Notes under the pieces: model-generated
Databases searched by the model: none
What the model saw: only the letters and a program-made list of their open reading frames with translations
What the model was told of the DNA's origin: nothing
Assembly (NCBI GenBank): GCA_013821315.1
Contig: JACDHA010000009.1
Span: 1-50,681, forward strand
Direction of reading: 5' to 3'
DNA length: 50,681 nucleotides
Source of the DNA: Candidatus Dependentiae bacterium
GTDB taxonomy: Bacteria; Babelota; Babeliae; Babelales; Babelaceae
Shown here: one piece after another, positions 45,188 to 50,681 of the stretch
How positions within the stretch are numbered: the stretch's first letter is position 1
Layout: the number at the start of each line of letters is the position of its first letter
Translations under genes and position numbers: made by a program

Positions 45188-46045
45188 CTATACTATTTTA
45201 AAAAATTTGCGTACAAGAGCTGCGGCAACTAGTATAAAAACTATAAGCACTACACAGCTTACCACAGTAAAAGCAGCACCTGAGGCTAGCGTCTGATTAC
45301 CTAAAATATAGTGTGCTATCACACTACCAGCAAACATCTGTTTTTCACCACCCATTAGTCCTGGAATAGCAAATTCACCAAAAGAAGGTACAAAAACTAA
45401 AAAGAATCCTGAGCGAACACCACTAAAGGCAAGTGGCAATATAACACGAATCCATGTCTGCCACGTAGTAGCTCCCAAATCATAGGATGCTTCAACAATC
45501 TTTCTATCAACTTTTTCTAGTATAGAATAAATAGGGAGCACCATAAAAGGTAAATAACAATAAACCATAACAAGAAGTATAGCACCTAATGAGTTTAAAA
45601 AATGGAATGGCGCACCTATAAGACCTACTTTTTGTAGAAAAGTATTAAGAAAGCCATTACGCTCAAGTACAAAAAACCAAGCATATACATGCAGTAAAAA
45701 GTTTGTCCAAAAAGGCAAAATCAGTAAAAAGAAAAAGAAGTTTTTAAATCCCTTAGCTTTAAACGATAAAAAGTAAGCCACAGGGAACCCTACACAAAAG
45801 CAGATTGCCACGTTAGCAAGAGCTAATGCTAATGATTTAGCAAGTATAATCCCATAGGTAGTTTTAATAAAGGGAGCATAATGAGCAAGAGTAAAGCCTG
45901 TCCATGCCCCTGTAGAAGAAAACTGTAAAACACTTAACATACCTATAAAAACAAGCGGCACATAAAAAAAGAGCACTTGCCACAACAGAGCAATACTTCC
46001 TACAAAAAAAGGCATTTGCCGAGCTATAAGACTTTTAATACGCAT
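45188..46045 (-). CDS. potB: Polyamine ABC transporter permease PotB
   Basis: About 285 aa with six membrane segments and an EAA loop (VEASYDLGATTWQTWIRV). ATG 46045 is chosen: it lies just after the potA stop and follows an AGAAAG/AAGTGG stretch. A TTG at 46087 would overlap potA by 37 bp. Part of the ordered potABCD operon. Confidence 0.92.
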   Translation of the reverse strand: MRIKSLIARQMPFFVGSIALLWQVLFFYVPLVFIGMLSVLQFSSTGAWTGFTLAHYAPFIKTTYGIILAKSLALALANVAICFCVGFPVAYFLSFKAKGFKNFFFFLLILPFWTNFLLHVYAWFFVLERNGFLNTFLQKVGLIGAPFHFLNSLGAILLVMVYCYLPFMVLPIYSILEKVDRKIVEASYDLGATTWQTWIRVILPLAFSGVRSGFFLVFVPSFGEFAIPGLMGGEKQMFAGSVIAHYILGNQTLASGAAFTVVSCVVLIVFILVAAALVRKFFKIV

Positions 46046-46050
46046 GCCAC

Positions 46051-47142
46051 TTATCTTTCTAATAATACGACGTTTTCTTTTTGCCAATATAAGTATACAT
46101 GGCTGTCATAATCTATAACTTCTTGAGGAAAATGTTCTTCGTTTTGTTGAAATACTTGTATAAGCTCTTGATTTTTTACTCGTACATTATACTGAGTTGA
46201 ACGGCCGTGATATACAATCGATTCAACTATACCCTCAAGCATATTAGAAAAGTCTGGCGTTACTTTAGTAGTTATATAAATTTTTTCTGGACGTAGACTC
46301 ATAACAGTTTTATGCCCTTCTACCATCCAAGAACGCAGTTTAGGAATATAGACTTCAAAATTACCTAATTGTGGAATTTCTATTGTTGTCGTATCACTGT
46401 CAACATGTAGAATTCCCTGTAATATATTAGTTGTACCGACAAAGCGTGCAACAAAAGAAGATACAGGAAACTCATAAATATCCTTAGGTGCCCCTATCTG
46501 CTCAATTTCACCATTATGATTCATAATAGCCATTTGATCTGCTACCGTAAGCGCTTCAAGCTGATCATGAGTAACGTAAATAAAGGTAGTTTTAAGCTTA
46601 TCTTGGATTTCTATAAGTTCTATAAGTAACCGTTCTCGTAATTTAAAATCAAGCGCAGCAAGCGGTTCGTCAAGTAAAAGCACTTGAGGTTCATTAACAA
46701 TAGCACGAGCTAATGCTACACGTTGCTGTTGCCCACCAGAAAGTTGCCCTATTTCTTTGTAAATATGACTCTCTAAATGGACAGTTTTAAGCATCTTTAT
46801 AACTTTATGCTCAATAATATCTTTTGGTACTTTTTTGAGTGTTAAACTATAAGCTACGTTTTCAAAAACATTAAGATGAGGAAACAAAGCATAATTTTGG
46901 AACACCGTATTAATGCGACGCTCGTTTATAGGTACATGAGTAATATCTTGATTTCCTAAATATATGGCGCCACTATCAACGGTTTCAAAACCACCAATTA
47001 AACGCAGTAGCGTAGTTTTACCACTACCGCTTGGGCCAAGTAAAGCAAAAAATTTGCCTGATGGAATAGTAAGGTTAATTTTATCTAATATTACTTCACC
47101 ATTAAATGACTTAGTAACATTTTCAATACGTATGCTTCTCAT
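46051..47142 (-). CDS. potA: Polyamine ABC transporter ATP-binding protein PotA
   Basis: 363 aa. Walker A GPSGSGKTTLLR, signature LSGGQQQRVALARA, Walker B LLLDEPLAALD, H-loop VTHDQLEA, then a TOBE-type regulatory domain after about residue 240. Its ATG overlaps the stop of the histidine-rich gene by 4 bp (ATGA), showing translational coupling to it. Confidence 0.95.
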   Translation of the reverse strand: MRSIRIENVTKSFNGEVILDKINLTIPSGKFFALLGPSGSGKTTLLRLIGGFETVDSGAIYLGNQDITHVPINERRINTVFQNYALFPHLNVFENVAYSLTLKKVPKDIIEHKVIKMLKTVHLESHIYKEIGQLSGGQQQRVALARAIVNEPQVLLLDEPLAALDFKLRERLLIELIEIQDKLKTTFIYVTHDQLEALTVADQMAIMNHNGEIEQIGAPKDIYEFPVSSFVARFVGTTNILQGILHVDSDTTTIEIPQLGNFEVYIPKLRSWMVEGHKTVMSLRPEKIYITTKVTPDFSNMLEGIVESIVYHGRSTQYNVRVKNQELIQVFQQNEEHFPQEVIDYDSHVYLYWQKENVVLLER

Positions 47143-47906
47143 CTTTTCTTAACGCCTGCAAAGTACATAGGAACAATTACATCTGAGAATGTACAAGGGA
47201 TAACAATAGCTACCACTAAAAATAAAAACACATAGCCCATTTGTGGATACCAATTTTCAAATCCATGAGACACCATATAAAACAATGAGGCTAAAGAACT
47301 AATTAAGATATGCACAAAATGAGATCCTAAAGAGAACACGCGTAACATTGATGAATGGTGACTACGTAGTACCATACCATTTAAAACACCAATTGCCAAG
47401 AAAGGAAGCACATTATGCAGCTCTCTATGAAAACAGATATGTAATTCCATATCAACACCCAAAAGGCGACCTGCCAAATAGGGTAATAACACGTCAGATA
47501 ACATACAAAATATGGCTGGTGATATAATGCCTACAAGTAATGCTTTACTAATACTACGTGAAAATCGGGAAAACGTTATTACCGTACCCGTAGCTGCAAA
47601 AAGAATATGTAAAAAGTGAAAGCTATGAAAAAGAATATGATAGCCTGAAACTGAGCAGGCACTATGATCATGCGCTGCATGACTATGAGCTGCTGTTTGA
47701 GCAGCAGAAGTATAATCCAAAAGACTTAATACAATCATACCTAAAGCAACAGAAAATATTGCATACGGCAAATGATGTAGCAATTCTTCTTTAAAGCTAT
47801 GGCCATGATGATGATGATCACCATGCTCATGATTATGATCGTGGCTATGATCGTGTGGCACTTCTGCGGGAGTAATCTGTGTTAAAATACGGTCTGTGTG
47901 TTGCAT
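47139..47906 (-). CDS. Histidine-rich multi-span membrane protein leading the pot operon
   Basis: 255 aa, no family recognised with confidence. The N-terminal tail has a dense His/Asp run (about 18-37, with HDHSHDHNHEHG and HHHHGH), and a second His-rich loop lies at about 73-83. About six membrane segments follow, with further histidines within them. His-rich loops of this type bind Zn, Ni, Co or Cu in metal transporters. The 4-bp overlap with potA says it is made together with the polyamine importer. Possible roles: metal transport or an accessory membrane subunit. Neither is shown. Confidence 0.65.
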   Translation of the reverse strand: MQHTDRILTQITPAEVPHDHSHDHNHEHGDHHHHGHSFKEELLHHLPYAIFSVALGMIVLSLLDYTSAAQTAAHSHAAHDHSACSVSGYHILFHSFHFLHILFAATGTVITFSRFSRSISKALLVGIISPAIFCMLSDVLLPYLAGRLLGVDMELHICFHRELHNVLPFLAIGVLNGMVLRSHHSSMLRVFSLGSHFVHILISSLASLFYMVSHGFENWYPQMGYVFLFLVVAIVIPCTFSDVIVPMYFAGVKKR

Positions 47907-47952
47907 AGTTTTATTTATTGGTAATAGTTGTCAGAAAAATAGTATCCCTTTG

Positions 47953-47980
47953 AATATAATGTTTTTTAAAAATAAATCAA
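47953..47980 (-). promoter_or_regulatory. Promoter of the His-rich/potABCD operon
   Basis: Minus-strand TTGATT (47980-47975), a 16-bp spacer and TATATT (47958-47953), 47 bp before the ATG. It separates the operon from the Omp85 gene upstream. Confidence 0.6.
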
Positions 47981-48021
47981 AAGATGGCAGTTTTTTAGAG
48001 CTCTTTTTGGCTCTCTATTTG

Positions 48022-50681
48022 TTAGAACGAATGGCCAAAAGTTAGAAACCAGGCATAGCGCCTTTCGTGCTCATACGTCTTATGCCATTTCCAGCCAATA
48101 TCAAAACGCACAGGTCCAATAGGTGTTTCATAACGTATACCAAAACCGGTTGCAGCTACACCGTTTTTAAATAAATCGGTAATCTTGTCTTGAGCAAGAG
48201 CACCTACATCATTAAAGAGAACGCCACTCAATTTTTGATACAAAGGAAAGCGTAACTCAGTGGTAAAATCTATCATAGATTTACCGCCCACAGGAATCCA
48301 GCAACGCTCATGAGAGTTAAGAGCGTAATCTGCCAGTGGTGGCACCATGTCATAATAGTAACCACGCAGTGAATTAGGGCCACCTAAATAAAACCGTTCT
48401 GTAGGAGTAAGCGTATTAAAAGAGTTGTTAAATATGTGGCCAAAGCGCAACCTACTTGCCCCAATAAGCGATTTATACAAAGGTCGAATATACGACTGCT
48501 CAAAAGAAAATTTTAGAAAATAATAGTTATAATAGTTGAGCGGCAACACAGCTTTAGCACTTAGACGTGTAAATAATCCTGATCCAGGGTTAACTTTATC
48601 GTCTAGTTTATTGATAATAAGCGACGGCTCGATAAATAAACAAGCTATTCTTTTATCAATTAAAGCAGGCTTAAAATTGATAGTATGTGCTAGATCATGA
48701 GCAACATCAAAAAGCTTAACACATTCAAAACCTGTTGAAAGAGCAGTTTGATAGCCATTGTATTTTTTATTAAAGTCTAACGCTACTCCTTCACGAGATT
48801 CTTTATATAATGTTTGTCGCGATCGTGCTATAACGGGCTGCGCATAGCAACTACTATAAGCTCTGACGGTAGTATTAATAGGGTACTTACCAATCCACGG
48901 CATCTCATAAGAGAGCGCTATATCACGTGTATAACGTGTCAAATCAACATCAAAATAGAGTAGACCTGCTTTTTGAGCCGGGTTTTTCCATACTAATGAG
49001 CCGCCCAATTTATAGGTTGTACCATTTAAAGACAACAGATTCTTACTTGTTTGCTGTAATCCTAAACGCGTCCTTACTTCAAAGGGATCGTCTTCTATGC
49101 AGGTAAGTACCATAGTTTTACTTGGTTCAGGAGTAGCTATATCATGAGGTACTAAAGAAACTGATTGAAATATACGAAGCTCTTTAAGACGCTTAATAGT
49201 TTGATCTATTTTTTCTTTATCAAACAGATCACCTTCTTTATAAAAAAGTTCTCTGCGAAAAATCTCAGGATCTATTTTAGTACTTCCGGTAATAATAGTT
49301 TTTCCAAATACACTTGGTGTTTGAACACTTGTTATATGCCATCTAAGCTCTATACCGTCTTGATGAGTGATAAATTCAGGTTTTACTGATGCATAATAAA
49401 AACCCTGTTTTTTTAAATACTTAAGCAACCACCGACGCTGCTCCTGTACAAGATAAATATTAAAAGGCTTGGCATTACCAGAAGTGTACTCAACAAAAGG
49501 TTCCTGACTTGCAAGCTCCTGAAAATTATTAAAGCTAATTTTTTTTAAGGTACGCTGTAACCCTTCATTGATAGTTATTACAAGTTCATAGCTGCCTGGT
49601 GTTTCTAACAGTACATAGTCTTGCTTAAGCACCGTAAAATCCCAAAACCCTTTTTGTATATAGTCGTCGCCCAATCTATCTAATGCTATTTTTAAAGCAT
49701 CTGCATCAAAAAAAGGTAACTTGTAAAAATTTCTAAAAAATTCTTTTGCAAGCTCGGTAGAGTTACAAGAGACAACTCCTTTAAAAGATACTGCAGGCAC
49801 CTGTACACGCTCCTGCTCTTTGATAACAAATAAAAACCGATCAGGCTCTTCTTTCCATTCAACGGAGCTCCGCCAAAAACCCTTTTTTTTATATAAAGCG
49901 CGTATATCTTCTGCAAGCAATGCTGGAGGAATTAAAAAAGCTGAAGAACCGCTGGCTAGTAACTCTTCAAGCAACTGGTGGCTAGTAAAAAAGTGGTTAC
50001 CAAAAAAGACAAATCGTTTGTACTCAGAAAGCATTACTGTATACTTAATGCGCACTGTACGATTCTTTTTGTTAGGGACAGTTATATAGTCAACTTTAGG
50101 ATTCAAAAATCCTTTACGCCCCAAATACAACTTTATACGATCTGTTTGTTCTTGTAATAATTGCTGATCACAATGAGCATCTGCGAGCTCAGTTTGAACA
50201 AGCTCAATTATTTTTTGTTGAAGCTTTTTAATTTCTTGTTCTGTTTTCTGTTTACATGAAACTATTACCGCTATAGTACCAACAGTAAAATGCTCAGTTT
50301 TGTCAACGTACAGTGTTACTTTAACTGTTTTAGTTTCTTTGTCATAGGCAATAACATCGGCAACTTCAGCCTCTAAGTAACCCTGATTTTTAAGCTCTTG
50401 TTGTATTTTAACCAGCGACTGTTGATGCTTTGCTATATCAAACAGTTCACCACCTTCAAGAGCATAGTACTGCTCGTAGCGATCTTTGCCAACTAGGGAG
50501 CCCTTAAAACATACTTTAGAAAATGTCCAAGAAGCTTTGAGGGTAAAAGTAAGCGTAACTCCATCAACAGTATTTGTCGGTTCAGACAGGCTAAGTATAA
50601 GAGTATCAAACTTATTTTTTCTTTTAAGGTGCCAACAAGCACGCTTAAGATCCTGGCAGCTGATAACTGAGTTTTCCGCTA
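48022..50681 (-). CDS. Omp85-family outer-membrane assembly protein (BamA/TamA-like), 5' end outside window
   Basis: The frame is open to the window edge (last readable residues AENSVISCQDLKRACWHLK), so the N-terminus is missing. The visible 885 codons start with POTRA-type repeats (about the first 480 residues) followed by a 16-strand-type barrel. It has the Omp85 motif FYLGGPNSLRGYYYD and the C-terminal barrel block GFGIRYETPIGPVRFDIGW, ending in an aromatic F. It inserts or translocates outer-membrane proteins, which proves a diderm envelope. BamA and TamA cannot be separated without the full POTRA count. An internal TTG at 50130 is not a start. Confidence 0.9.
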   Translation of the reverse strand, partial: AENSVISCQDLKRACWHLKRKNKFDTLILSLSEPTNTVDGVTLTFTLKASWTFSKVCFKGSLVGKDRYEQYYALEGGELFDIAKHQQSLVKIQQELKNQGYLEAEVADVIAYDKETKTVKVTLYVDKTEHFTVGTIAVIVSCKQKTEQEIKKLQQKIIELVQTELADAHCDQQLLQEQTDRIKLYLGRKGFLNPKVDYITVPNKKNRTVRIKYTVMLSEYKRFVFFGNHFFTSHQLLEELLASGSSAFLIPPALLAEDIRALYKKKGFWRSSVEWKEEPDRFLFVIKEQERVQVPAVSFKGVVSCNSTELAKEFFRNFYKLPFFDADALKIALDRLGDDYIQKGFWDFTVLKQDYVLLETPGSYELVITINEGLQRTLKKISFNNFQELASQEPFVEYTSGNAKPFNIYLVQEQRRWLLKYLKKQGFYYASVKPEFITHQDGIELRWHITSVQTPSVFGKTIITGSTKIDPEIFRRELFYKEGDLFDKEKIDQTIKRLKELRIFQSVSLVPHDIATPEPSKTMVLTCIEDDPFEVRTRLGLQQTSKNLLSLNGTTYKLGGSLVWKNPAQKAGLLYFDVDLTRYTRDIALSYEMPWIGKYPINTTVRAYSSCYAQPVIARSRQTLYKESREGVALDFNKKYNGYQTALSTGFECVKLFDVAHDLAHTINFKPALIDKRIACLFIEPSLIINKLDDKVNPGSGLFTRLSAKAVLPLNYYNYYFLKFSFEQSYIRPLYKSLIGASRLRFGHIFNNSFNTLTPTERFYLGGPNSLRGYYYDMVPPLADYALNSHERCWIPVGGKSMIDFTTELRFPLYQKLSGVLFNDVGALAQDKITDLFKNGVAATGFGIRYETPIGPVRFDIGWKWHKTYEHERRYAWFLTFGHSF

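Noticed and set aside
46046-46087. TTG start of potB overlapping potA
   Set aside because: ATG 46045 lies just after the potA stop and gives the usual PotB N-terminus.
1-50681. CRISPR array or cas genes, rRNA genes, intact insertion sequence
   Set aside because: No regularly spaced direct repeats, no rRNA-like sequence and no transposase frame were seen on either strand.

Overview
The window looks like a chromosomal segment of a host-dependent, Gram-negative-type bacterium with an AT-rich genome. The best fit is Candidatus Dependentiae (TM6/Babeliae). This is inferred from the gene mixture (Omp85, MreC and a GatCAB route beside many signal-peptide proteins with ankyrin, WD40, SAP and Och1/GT32-like domains and lineage-specific secreted paralogues), not from a marker tree. 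No rRNA operon, CRISPR array or intact insertion sequence was seen.

Layout. 1-9.3 kb: 3' part of sbcC, a 2-Cys peroxiredoxin, a secreted DXD glycosyltransferase, a nucleoside transporter, the rpmE-prfA operon, a lone tRNA-Asn, and a tandem pair of further DXD glycosyltransferases. 9.3-13.4 kb (minus strand): a compact ceramidase-like membrane protein behind a DEAD-box helicase, a VanX-type D,D-dipeptidase and an AAA/DUF4143 ATPase. 13.4-16.3 kb: a GntR/FCD regulator with palindromic operators laid over its own promoter, followed 8 bp later by an ABC exporter. 16.5-23.1 kb (minus): a beta-CASP RNase, two decayed AAA-ATPase/PD-(D/E)XK genes around a WD40-ankyrin protein, then a tRNA-editing-domain protein, a SAP/DUF6434 protein and a hemerythrin-like protein. 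23.2-23.5 kb: a tRNA-Val/Asn/Asp operon. 23.6-34.3 kb: mostly core genes (SppA-like peptidase, mreC, PAP2, rsmG-MATE-gatC-gatA, a secreted orphan, a hexulose-phosphate synthase homologue, topA).

34.3-43.2 kb is the most lineage-specific stretch. It holds four tandem small membrane paralogues, a chloramphenicol-phosphotransferase-like kinase behind a hydrophobic N-terminus, metG, a decayed antitoxin, and three secreted ankyrin-type proteins that share a C-terminal module. 43.2-47.9 kb is a polyamine ABC transporter operon (potABCD) led by a histidine-rich membrane protein. The window ends inside an Omp85-family outer-membrane assembly protein.

How it fits together: nucleoside and polyamine uptake, a MATE and an ABC exporter, and D,D-dipeptidase and lipid-hydrolase homologues suit an organism living on a host. 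The exported glycosyltransferases, the ankyrin and WD40 proteins and the ceramidase-like protein are the candidate host-interaction set. The most striking observations are the compact ceramidase-like protein, the repeated C-terminal module of the ankyrin proteins, the tandem membrane-protein family, and the well-preserved GntR operator/promoter.
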